Assembly (NCBI GenBank): GCA_947179485.1
Contig: OX359247.1
Location: 44,737,131-44,801,130 of the forward strand
From: Allacma fusca
Lineage: Eukaryota > Arthropoda > Collembola > Symphypleona > Sminthuridae
Direction: 5' to 3'
DNA length: 64,000 nucleotides
Under the pieces are notes generated by a model. The model saw nothing but the letters and a program-made list of their open reading frames with translations. It was not told where the DNA came from and searched no databases. Every line of letters begins with the position of its first letter. Position 1 is the first letter of the stretch. Below, piece after piece: positions 14,100-26,400 of this stretch. A program made the translations under genes and the position numbers.

Positions 14100-17000
14100 G
14101 GAGTCCAGACTAATTCCAATGAAAATAGACGCTGAGACTGGTTATCAACAAATACCACTTGAGTAGAAACATTTACCTTTAATTCCCTCGTCCTCAATAG
14201 TAACCAATAGTTGTCTCTCTGGTAAAACAAATACGGATGCCATTACTTACGTGCTTTAGGAAAGTGCTTCACAAGGCATGTAGATACATATCTATTGACT
14301 CTTGGTAATTACGTACACAAGCGATGACAGTTTATCCCGAGACTCTGAGCTGGACATGAATGGACACTTTGTGGGCTATCTAAAATCCTTGAGTTCCTTT
14401 GTGTATCTAATCATGGACCGGTGCTAATGGCTTTTTAAAATTGCATGCCCGTTCAAAAGATAAAAAGGGCTGGTTGTGTTCAGGAGCTGAAGGCATGGGA
14501 CGAGCGTGGGTTTGGTCCCAGTCTGACCATCTCATTCGCTCCCACGCTCTGCGTCAGAAAGGCCATGGATCCTGATAATATTTTTTTTTTGCTAGATACA
14601 TTCATTCAAGCATCAACTCTGCACTGTAGATACTTGTCCGGGGCTTACACAATAAATAATCATGTGTGCAAAGTCAAGCTGTATTGATGCCCATGCAGTT
14701 TCCCAATAAGGAGCGACTACATATGTATGTAGCTTCTTGGTGATGTTGGTTGCTGTCAGAAATATCATTCATATATGTACATGAGACAGTTCCTAAGAGT
14801 CAGGCCCCGCTAGGAATGTAATAAACTAAAGTAATCTTATGAAGTTGGGATTTTAGCACGAGGTGGTAAAGTTTCCACGTGCACTTAAATTACGGACTGT
14901 AATAAATTATACATTATAGAGAGGTTAGGTATAATTACATATGCAATTCTTAGGGAAGCCCGGATTAAAGAACGAGCTTTGCTCAGGCCCTTGTAGTATT
15001 TTAGCCTCCAATGCGATTCCCTTACATAATGGATGCTCAATGCTCATAAAATATTTTCAATGTAGTTTACTACCATAAAAAGCATATGTGTCTAATTATG
15101 TATATTTATAGGAAGAACGACGCTGAGATATCCCCTCGTCAGCAGATTGCTTCCTCAACGTATTACTGCCATAGAATATTGAATCCTTTATGAATGTTAG
15201 TATGCATATCTATGCAAAAGCAATTATCATCTGTATTAGATGTAAAATAATACTCAGCTCGTCTATTCCCTCATAAAACTTTAGGACAATTGCACACACG
15301 AGCGGTCTCGTCTCTTACGTATTTACGTACATATGTAAGCCCTGAAACCTTCCATGCAAAAGGGAATTGTACTCTTTAATGCTCCCAGTTGGAAGCAGTT
15401 ATGAGGAGGAGAATTCACCCTGTTGAGAAAGCAGAAAGAGATGCCGTGATTGCTACTGCTGACGGGGAATTCTCATTTTTCCTGCAGTTGCAAAATTAAT
15501 TCAGCAATAATGTACTGTACCTTGCTCAGTACACACCTCCCACTCCATATGCTGATCAAGGTTTCTGCCTCCAATTCGCACCCCTTTTGCACTCGTATTG
15601 GAAAAGTTTCACATTTTAAATTGCAATTTCTGCCATATGAAACCATTCTTCAGGGGTACATATGTACATACATAGGTTCAGTACAATGCAGGAAATTGCA
15701 ACTTATATTTATTGTCCTGTGTCTGATGTTTTTTTTTAAACCAGGGGTTTTAATTTCTAGAAGTTCCTTTGAAATAGTATATTTATGGATGGGCAGTTGT
15801 GCATGAGAGGCTGTTATTATGAGGGAACTGTAAGATGATACCTTTTCAATCGTACCACTTTGAGATCCGCAATCTTAGTGGCTTATGACTGGAATGACCT
15901 AAATTGGTTCTAGATTCATTGGAAATGTTGAGTCTAGTGGCTTCAAATGCTATCAAAGTTTCGTAAGTCAGTGTATCTACACATCTTACACGTATGTGTC
16001 TCATTGGAAATGTGAAGCTGCATGGTGACTTGTGTAACAATCCAGTATTGTCTTTCAGCTTGACAGCAGGATACTAAAGCAATCTACATATGTACACTGA
16101 TAGATCAACAGCTGGTAGGTTGCCCTCATTTGTTGAACTTTCAAGACCGATAGCAAGTAGTATCTATCTGTAAAACGTTCCAATGTACCTTACATTTTAC
16201 ATTGAGGATTTCAAGCTTTGTAGTGACGTCAAGGATTGAGGAAAGTCCAGGTGTAAAAAAATGTACTGTTTACACTTATTAACATATTATAGCTGTTCCT
16301 CTTGCATTTTGCATTCAACCAGGAGACTTTTACCTTCCAGTGACAGTTGTGGGCAGGGCAATGTCTCCATGATCCCATGATCAATCAATATTCCCATCAG
16401 CAGTCAATCGATCAACCTCTTAATTGAGAGTGTAAATCACAGCTGGTAAGAAGTGCAATCAGTTCAGGACGTGATGAGATAAATTGTTGAAATGAAAAAA
16501 AAAGTACAAAGTTTACAAGTATAATTACTACTAATATTTACTGCTTGTTTACCATTAGAATTTCCTGCAACATGCGGTTATCATGCGGACAATTCACACA
16601 TCTCACGCAGTCATGAATGAGCTGATATCCCATCCAATCCTATACATTCTAGTTTATGTGATTATATGATTCTAAACATACATACTACTCACACCTCCTC
16701 CATAATTAAAAATATCAATAGTTATATTTATTTAAAGATAAAGCTAGATATGTACAATACATTTATTACCCAAGTCCGAGCTATACTTAGACACACTGTC
16801 AACACATGATCATAAAAAAACATTCCCTTCAAAATATCAACTAGAAATGCATTTTTTCAATCGCTACACTTTTTTCCTCACTACGGGTTATACAGCATAG
16901 ATACACTTGTCAAGATAGTCGTCATTTCGTGTGAAGTGCTCAGGTTTGACTTAAATTCGTGGTAGCTTTAATACGTGGATACTTCCATAATTACATACAA

Positions 17001-20000
17001 ATAACAGGAATTGAATGGAATTTTTTTAAATTTCGCAATCATTTCATTTGACTATCATTTTAATTGTTGTCAATTGAATGACAATTTAGAGTTAAACCCT
17101 GTCAGGGTTTTTGAATATTGAGCACATACCTATACATATGTACGTATCAGGGCTTGAATCCGAAATCAAATGACCTTTTAATAGTACAAAAGACAATTGT
17201 TCGTTGTTTTCAAGTCAACATTATGTAGCTTCAGCTAACGATATTTGTCTCCTGTCGGAACATGCATAGGTATACTTATTTAGAAGGATTAAGCAATTAC
17301 TGTATTTACTTGCTGATTCCGATCGCACTAAATGAGTAAATCATGCTCACATCAATTGCACGAATCTAATCACGTAAACAAAATTCAGAGCTGGTAAAAC
17401 CAGCTATGATTGACACTTGTACAGAGCCTTCAGTGTATATCTCCCTGGAAGCACTTAGTTAGCATTTAAATCAATAAAATGTTTTAATTACTTTTGCTCC
17501 TGGTGTGGACATATGTATCTACATGCATGTAATAAAATTGCCATTAATTGTGAGAGGATAAACATTTCCTCTCAATTAACCCGAGTACAAGGTGAAGCTC
17601 AAAAGCATCTATCAGTTAAAAGTAGGTGGTTTTATTACACAACTTAATTGTATTGTGTCAGTTTTATAGAGCGTAGCAAGAATTTTTTGTCATTTTGATA
17701 TGCTAATACTATTTCGAAACTCCTTTCATCTTTTACGTCCTAGGGAGGATTCAAAAGCTAGTGTTTTAATTCCTCACATTCCTACCCCTTAATTAGCTAG
17801 CTACTATATAGCGTGTGTCACGTCAGCAAAGCAAAGTGAGGAAAGGATGAAGGGGAATCAATGAAGAAAGGAGTCAGGAGGAAGGAGTTATAAATAGCCC
17901 GTCATAATAAATAAGTAGGGTCATCGTCATATCAGTAGTTTTTTTTTGAGAGATTGCACGCAAAAACACGTTTATTACTTTCTCAGTTTAGCACGCTGTC
18001 TCAACAAGACTTGGGAAATATCTTCTGCATCTGATCATGATTATCACACATGTTATTTTCCGCACAACTGGAGGGCAGGAATAGAAAAATCTTCAAGTAA
18101 ATTTTAATTGAGCGAGGATTTTGAGGAACTTGTTTCAATCTCTTGGAGATTTCCATGGGAAATTGACATTTTACTCTGAGCGGAGCCTCTCCACGTTCAA
18201 TTAACGCTCGACATTTGCTAAACTTTGTACTGCACTAACAAGGACACATTGTCCTGTGCGCAGTCCCTGCCTTTAGCCAAACTCTATTCTTTTTGCTTAA
18301 TTTCTTTTTTGGAGCTGCATATTTTGAGACAAGTGGGAGAGCTGGGAAGGGAGCATTCCCATGCAAACGTACACAAACGTGCTAGGAACTCTTGCAATTG
18401 TTTTCTTTTTACCACTCTATGCATGTTCCGTGGGAGAGAGAGGGATCCTCCATGCACTTGCTTCTTTCATTCCTCACTCGTTAGAGACCGTTCCATTCCT
18501 CAACTTCAAGTAAGCCTGAATTTTCAATGAGACAACAAGAGTTTTCAAGTGCAACTATAAGCACTTCCCTATGTGTAAGAACTTGATTTTATCGAGTGTT
18601 GGTGAACTCCTCAAGTAATAAATTATGCAGCTCACACACTACATTTTTAGGGAAAACCTGGACTGGAAATATTAAATCCCTTCTTTTTAACGTGTAAATG
18701 TCTTTATTTTTAGAAGTAACGCTCTAAGCTTGCACATGGAGGAGTGGTTGGGGAATAAAGTCTAAAAATTGAGGAAAAAAGTTGACAAAATCTGGAAAGT
18801 TTTAACATGAAATTTCCATTAAGGACTTGACTATGTGTAGGATGCTTGTAGTATTTTCCATGCTCAACTTCCGCTCCTTCTGGCCTGGTTGCATGGAAAT
18901 TACACATGCACATTTCTCTAATCTACAAGTTTTTGTGTACAATATGTGGCCCCGAGAATATTTTTATGAAGTTAAAAATTTTATGCAAGACCTACTATTT
19001 AGCACGGCAGAGTCACAGGATCTTTCTATTTGCATACGATATACTGAACATATTACACGGAGTAATTAGTAGCATGTACATATGTATGTACGTGCATCCA
19101 GACTTGTTTTACACATGAAGTACAATGTTCCCACGTAGTTGTAATGTAATCCTTACGCAAATGTGAAAACACGTATGAAGCTAATGCTAATCTCAATTGA
19201 GTAAAATTAAGTCAACCGAAATCGACCTTCAACTCACACTAAATGAAAACGTACGTTTACTTAATTTAGCCTTTATGCTTAAACATCTCCACTAATACAC
19301 ACATCTATATGCAAATATACACTCTCGCAGGTATGTTTTAGTCTGTCTACATGATCAGAATGGCTTCATCTATTTACCAACGTCATGTGCTTGTATTACT
19401 TTGTTTTGATTTTTTCCTCCTTCACTTTACTATTTACATAAACAGAAAAATCCTGTTTCACTTTTGATTTTGTTTTTTCAAGATGCGTCATCGTTCCTTT
19501 TTTTGAGTCATTACTATGATTTTTGTCCTATTAAGTTTTATTGGATATCAAACTTTAAGATATTTAAATTTCAATGAAGTTTCAACTGATAATATATATA
19601 TCTAGTTCTCGTTCACACCCTGAAGGAAATATGACGGCTGATATTTTTTTTTCCGTTTAGCAAATAATTTATCTATTGAGGATACTCGGAACATTTTTAC
19701 CTAACTTTATCGTGGGATGGTATCAAACTGAGACGTATTTAGAGTTTGTTCAAGGTGAAAGCTATAGGAAGAAGAGACAAGTCCGATGGCCTCATGGGAA
19801 GATTGTAACACGTCAAGCCCAGCATTTGAGTAATTTCATGTAAACTTTCCACGCTTGGAGTTAGTTCTGCTTCGTAAAGTTATATGGAACTTGACCGAAG
19901 TTTTTGATGGAAGGATTTAGGACTGAAGTTCTTTGGAGTCTCATTAAGCCACTAACTAAGTTGTAGTCAATTAATTCCTATCCATAAGGTTTAGTTTATT

Positions 20001-23000
20001 TTTGGAATAGTTCACACGGTTCAGTTGAATTCACTAAAATGTTGAGTCAAAAATTGGGAGGTTACAGGAGGGAAGGGAAAAATCATGACGCATATTCGTG
20101 TCCAAAGAGACAGAAAGTGATAACCAAATTATTGGATGTCTCTGCAGGGAATTAAATCGGGTTCCACTTGGAGTGTAGTTGTTGTAATTATATATACACA
20201 CAATGTATACTATACATACATACAGAGTACATGGGAAATTGTACCGACGCAGTAACTGATATGTCAAGGGTCTTGGAAATGACTGGAAGCATATTATAAA
20301 AACTGTTATCATTTATGAGAGTGTGAGTAAAGGAATTACTTCATTCTCAGAATTCACACCCTCATCTCCCAACTATGTATATTGGAGGAACTTGATCCTT
20401 TCACCCTCTGTTATTATACGTCAATTACACCCAGTTAACCCAGAAGTGCACTATTTATCATACTCTGGATATAAATCTCCCTATAAATACGACGTGTCCG
20501 TTCTGTTTTTATAAGTTCTACCCAAAAAAAAAAATAATAATACAGAAACGCATATTTACGCTTCCTCGGAAATCCCGTTTTGTCCAGGAGCGTCATCGCA
20601 GATGGATCCTATTCCCGTGAAGTAACATAAATACTACATCCCAATAGCCTCAATACAAATTATCTATTAATTGCTTAGTGAGCCAATGTATAATGGGATT
20701 ACATGCAGTATGTATGTAGATACATATATGATGTACACGAGAAATAAATCTATACAATAATAACTTGGAACGAAGCCTCATTGAGTCTATGTAGTGACTC
20801 ATCGAATCCTGGGAGAAGGGCAAAAGTTTGAAAAACGAAAATGGAAACGGAATTCTAAACTTTGGGGTGTTGTTCAATTTGAATAAATTAATAAATCCCA
20901 ACTTCAAGTCAGGCTTAGAATAAACACTTTAAAAAACTAACTAAATCCAGTTTAGGCTCTGTTATCAGCAATTATGTCATGTATTACTTGTTGGGTTGAG
21001 TCTTGAGCACTTCTCATGCCTGAGATTGTGTGTAAAGGTTGCATTTCAATCAAATGACAGATCCCACATGAGGAGTGCAACATTCATTAGCATATGTATG
21101 TACATACTTGAATGAATCCCCATATGTATGCTACTTCCAGTCTGAGAGTGAGCTGGGATTCTTTATGGTTATCAGCTAGGAACAGGAACATACCTTGATT
21201 ACTTTCTGCTTATTACACAGTTAGCACAAAGTCCTGTATGCAAATGACTTTCAAACCTCTATGCACATGCAGTCATGTCAATATTATAGGACGTGTAAAA
21301 TTACTCCGCCCACAATAGTTAACCTCAAAGATATCCATGGTTACAGTGTAACCCACAATCAGTTATAGTGGCCCTATGTGTAACGGATATTTAAGCTCAT
21401 ATTTAAGTCATATTTTTCCATACTGATGATAATCAAGGGGGAAAGTCATTCATCATAGGGGTAGCGCTTGTACATCTGTAATACATTTTGCTGATACGAC
21501 GTTGTGAGCTACTGAATAGAGTCATTCTTGCGAAACGTTCCGTACATACATACAATCTGCAATCGTACTGGAGGTAGCAAATTCAGGTCCTACAAAGGTA
21601 CAAAGCCAGGATTGTATTTAGTGTCCGAGTAAGTGTGTACTTATGAAATTGATCGCTTCTGGTATGTGCAAGAGGCTTAGTCCTACTCAATTACATGTAA
21701 TTACTAGTTTACTGCCCCTAACTGTGTACAGGACAAGCTTGTGACAAAACTTGATACTGGCAAAACTCACAAGTGTACAGAGTTACACTAATGTTTCATA
21801 TGAGCTAACATTACTAATTCATGCTTAAGCTCCTTGTTACAAGTTACAACATTACAGGTTGTAGTTACTCATGGTAGAAGCTTCCTAGTGACTAGACAGT
21901 ATTTTAATGCTGAAATTCCTGTTGACTAAATTATTGGATTGGATCCTGGAGAAATATGCGGATACATGTGAATTTCCCATTTGTAGATACTAAAATGTAA
22001 AATGCCCGATTGCAATGACATGGTAGCACGAGCCCTTTGGACACCATTAAGAATATCTAGTTGATACCATGATGTAGCTACCAAGTAATTATGTACATAT
22101 GTATGTATATACAGGATAAGCTAAAAATTTATATTGAGTCTACTGATCAGTCACATGCTAGCGACCCTGTCTATTGAATTCTGAAGAAATGTAATGGAGC
22201 GATAGGGAGAGATAAACAGAACTTGACGCACGTTGTTCTTGTTGACAGTGGAGCAGTAGGACCGTTTGAAGTGGGAAATACATTTAAATACATGAAATAA
22301 TTACGTGATAAATAAATTGAGGGGAGATGAGGCAGTATAAAATCCATAGCTGGACTGTCCTCAGTAATCATTATCCATATTTCCACTGATTGTCAGTGTG
22401 CATACCTCGTAGCAAGTCAGAGCAGTAGAGCCATAATTTGAGCAGTACTTTTTTTTTGCAAGCAGTTGTCAATTCATAGAACTTGTGTGTTCTCGCGTCG
22501 CTTGTAATTACCGAATAAATTGTCAACTCTATTTACGATATCAAGAGGGAAGACGAACCACGATCCTCCTTTTTCTCCTTCCTGTATACTCCGCTCAATA
22601 GGGACAGTCACAGAGAAAAAAAAAGAATATCTGTACTTTGCGTGTATCAATATTGTAAACCGTTCCTATTTCACGCAAGATTGTAGGATTATAAATTGAC
22701 TCAGCCGATACGAATATAGCATCTTCTTTTACGTCGTATACCAATTACAACTGTAAACACTCAGAGTATTTTTGCGATATATTTTTTTCCCCCTAAAGCT
22801 TTCCAACTAGACCGAGGTTTTCTTGTCACTTGCTCCACAACAGAAAGAGACACAGTCCCAGATAGTCCCACCAGTCCGGATTTGAGTGTCAAAGCACAAG
22901 TTCACTAAAAATTTTACGTTCTTGTATATATTTACAAGAGATTTGAAAAAAATATTTTCAATATATTTTCCAAATGTTTAAAAAACTTTTGCAACTCAAC

Positions 23001-23193
23001 TTATACCTCTACAGTCAGATTTTAATCATGGTTAGGTGAGGGAGGGTAGGTAGTGTTCAAATTACAGTTTGAATTCAATCAGCTGGAAGATTCTCCTCTG
23101 AATTTTTTTTTTATTTCCTCCGAACTTTTTCCCTCACTAGTCAAAGTACAAACCCAACAAAGAATACTCATTTTTACAAAAAAAATAGCAATA

Positions 23194-23446
23194 ATGGAAG
23201 CTATCTCTAGTACCGTGTCCGATATTTTCTCGTCGTCCACTTCATTCTGGGACTTGGGTGAGTTCCAGGATGGGGTTTTGTGGATATTAATTGTGGGCTT
23301 CATCATAGCCTTCATCTTGGCCGCCGGAGTGGGGGCAAATGATGTTGCCAATACGTTCGGTACGTCCGTGGGGTCAGGGGTCATTTCACTCAGAAATGCC
23401 TGTATTATGGCCACAATCTTCGAATTACTTGGAGCCGTTCTCATAG
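23194..23446 (+). CDS. PiT transporter, alternative first coding exon 1a
   Basis: This exon supplies 84 codons plus one base and ends at donor ATAG|GTAATT. It starts at ATG 23194, which has A at -3 and G at +4. An open frame continues upstream to 23053, but that codon is GTG, so the ATG is preferred. After a Ser/Thr-rich N-terminus it encodes a membrane helix, the signature [16 protein letters not shown], and a second helix. It is about 68% identical (38 of 56 residues by eye) to exon 1b, and both end in phase 1, so either can join the exon at 24538. Its N-terminus is 15 residues longer than that of 1b. Confidence 0.85.
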
Positions 23447-26400
23447 GTAATTGACAGTTTTAAATAAATTCCTTGTTTTGTTTTGTCCAACAGGTGTTTT
23501 GGGCTTCGGGGTGTCTTGTTTTGTATCTCCTGCATATACACATAATTACATATATCTACAAAGCGTTATTTCTTATTATTATACAAATATCTACATATTA
23601 AATTACTACAGTCAACGCTTGATTCGTCCGTGAGATTTTGCAGATTTATATACAGACATAGAAATTGAATTCACTGGGAATACGCTGGTTGATATTTTAA
23701 GAATCAAACCACACATTTCTATTATTATTTCAAAGTAAACGGAAATATAGATAAGATAGGACTTTGGGAGAGTCTGTAGTATTTTTCTGCTCTTACGATA
23801 TATACTAATTGAGAATCTCTCTCTGAGAAAACAACTCCTTCAAATAACATTTATTTTCTTAAAACGCAGCAAATTGAATAGACTCATCAAGTCACACTAT
23901 ATTTACACCTAAGTCTTATTACTACAAAAAAAAAGAAACTTCGCGCCGGTCGCTTCAGTTTTTCTTTTTTTTTCTCTGTTTCCGGCATTGATTGTCTTGA
24001 CTTAATTTATATATTACTTGTTAGTATTAGTGTAGGCTGTAAGAGAAAGTAGTCTTTTTGTCCAGGAAGCTTACTCTATAGCTAGGGAAAGTCGAGAGTA
24101 GGGAAGGGAAAGTATTAGTGAGAGGGGAGAGAGAGAGGGGTAGGAAGAGCGGGTCAGAATGGAGTCGGAGTTTACCGGACTCATTTCTTCCGAGGCGACG
24201 GTCATCCTCATCCTCGGCTTCATTGTCTCCTTTGTCCTGGCCTTTGGGATTGGGGCTAATGATGTGGCCAATTCCTTCGGAACATCTGTTGGGTCCCGAG
24301 TCCTCACCTTGAAATCTGCTTGTGTACTTGCGACCATCTTTGAAATCAGTGGAGCGGTTTTTATAGGTATTGGTTCAAAGGGACCCTTGTGTTTGTTTTT
24401 ATTCGGGATGGGTTTTTCCCTTGGTTTTTTCATTTGCTCCCTTATTAGTATCTCGGCTTATTTGTTTCGGCGGGGGAAACAATCCTTGGAGTGGATGATG
24501 AAAATTAATTTTTTTTATTAATGTTTATTGCTTCCAGGATATAAAGTCTCGGAAACTATACGAAAAGGCATTGTGGACCCGAAAGTTTATGAGGAAGACC
24601 CAAAGGACTACATGCTCGGGAACCTCGCTGCGCTGGGTGAGCTATAAAATCAAATATGAGCATATAAATCTAATGATCGCATCTGTGTGTAGAGCGTTGT
24701 TTATGAGGCGTCTGTCCTTGGAGAAGTGATAATTTATATGTGTACGGTTTTTTATTCTTTCGCAGGTGGCAGTGCAATATGGTTAATCCTGGCTACTTTC
24801 TTGAAGATGCCCATTTCTGGAACTCACAGCATCGTTGGGTCTGTCTTAGGCTTTACCCTCGTTGCTCGTGGGACCAAAGGAATACAGTGGCTGACCATGG
24901 CTAAGATCGGTAAGGACTTATCAGTTTACATTTCCTAACTGTCTATGTAAGTTCAAGTGCAAGCTTTATAGCTGATGGTTTACATTTCATAGGGGATGGG
25001 GACGCGTGTTGTAGAATTTCTCCATTGGTGTAATGTTGAGACCAAGGTTTAATGATTAGATCTTCACACTTGCACTTAAAATGTCTTGGGTGTATGTATG
25101 TATGTAGGTATGTATGTATGTATGTATGTGTGAGTGTATGTTTTAAAAATAAATCTTCTATGGCTTAACAGTTGGCTCTTGGTTCCTGTCACCGTTGCTC
25201 TCTGGAATAGTGTCTGGAGCAATTTTCTGGCTCATTCGTCGCTTCATCCTGAACAAATCCGATCCAATCACACCGGGTCTTCGTTCCTTGCCTATCTTCT
25301 ATGGCCTCACGGTTATCGTCAACATCATTTCCATCACTATGGATGGACCTGAATGTAAGCTTTGATCCCATTAGGATTGATCCTGCCATGAATAGTAACT
25401 TTCCACTAACTCGTGGTAGAGATTTAGGAACAACTTAGGAGAACGCGGTTTACTATTGGTTGTGAAAATAAAAGGCATACTAATAGGCATTTTGAAATGT
25501 AGGGCTGAGGTTCAGACTCGAGGATCATGCCTGGTTCGAAACTTTCTTCGGAGCTATGATTTCCATTGTTTTGGGACTTGTCGTTGCAATACTCATTTTC
25601 TTCGTGATGGTACCCCGACTTCGGAAGGAAATTGAAAGTGAGTGACGTACTTGTAATCTACTAGCACTACCTACATTTAACTCTTATGTGAGAATTTGAT
25701 GGTAGAATAATTTGGTTACGTGTACAAATAGTACTACTAGCTGTTTGGGAGGTGAAACATTTGGGTTTCTTCAAGTTGTTACGAATTTCACAATCTTTAA
25801 AACTGTTTTAAATTTCCTTGTATAAATAATTAACTGGATTCTTTGAGGGCACTAACCTATTTGGGTATTTCGGGGTTAATTGCTTAACAGAATTATATGG
25901 CTGTATATATTTATAGTCAACATTTTTTAAAACCATGGGTTTATTTACATTTTTTCACTGTACAAATATCTAGTATAGATTTATATATAGATATGTAAAT
26001 ACATGGATGATTCCTATCCAGAACTACTTGTTCCACTTATGAACTATTGAAAGACTAGAGTGGACGTAGTAGTATGCTATTACATATTACGCACGCTTTT
26101 CTCTCACCGTACTATTTGGACTAGGAAAGTTGTGAGGGGACAAATATTGGAGAGTGAAACAATATACGACTGACTAATGAGAGTTGAAAGGCGTATAAAG
26201 TAACACATTTTGCTTATTATTGTCCAACACAGAAGAGTTGACAGCAGGACCACCAGTTTCACAGACACTTTCCGTTTCCGGTGCAAATACAGGAGACCTT
26301 GTTGTATTTGTTATAGGCAATGGCAATAATACACCAGGTTGGTTACGAATGCTATAGCTTAGCTCAGTGAGACTTTCACTATTTTTTTTCCTGCATTCAT

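Larger units (their letters stand above)
1..22800. other. Long intergenic region, no recognised gene
   Basis: I see no recognisable protein domain, tRNA or rRNA here. Open frames on either strand are short and compositionally ordinary for AT-rich DNA. The sequence is rich in tetranucleotide TACA/CATA/GTAT runs and palindromic TACATATGTA words. CT or GT microsatellites lie near 3752, 5595 and 14075, and short G or C homopolymers lie near 8127, 8740 and 13414. Two weak exon candidates (6291-6455 and 12617-13085) are listed separately. It may hold regulatory DNA or untranslated first exons for the downstream phosphate transporter, but nothing seen here shows that. Confidence 0.6.

Noticed and set aside
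14503..14548. Hairpin AGCGTGGG/CCCACGCT in a slightly GC-rich patch
   Set aside because: Single stem with a long loop and no flanking evidence of an RNA gene or element ends.
23053..23193. In-frame upstream extension of PiT exon 1a
   Set aside because: The frame is open, but its first codon here is GTG and the stretch has no family similarity; ATG 23194 has a good context and gives the expected N-terminus.
23079..23444. 121-codon minus-strand open frame
   Set aside because: It is the antisense shadow of PiT exon 1a; the + strand carries the family motifs.
24071..24433. 120-codon minus-strand open frame
   Set aside because: Antisense shadow of PiT exon 1b.
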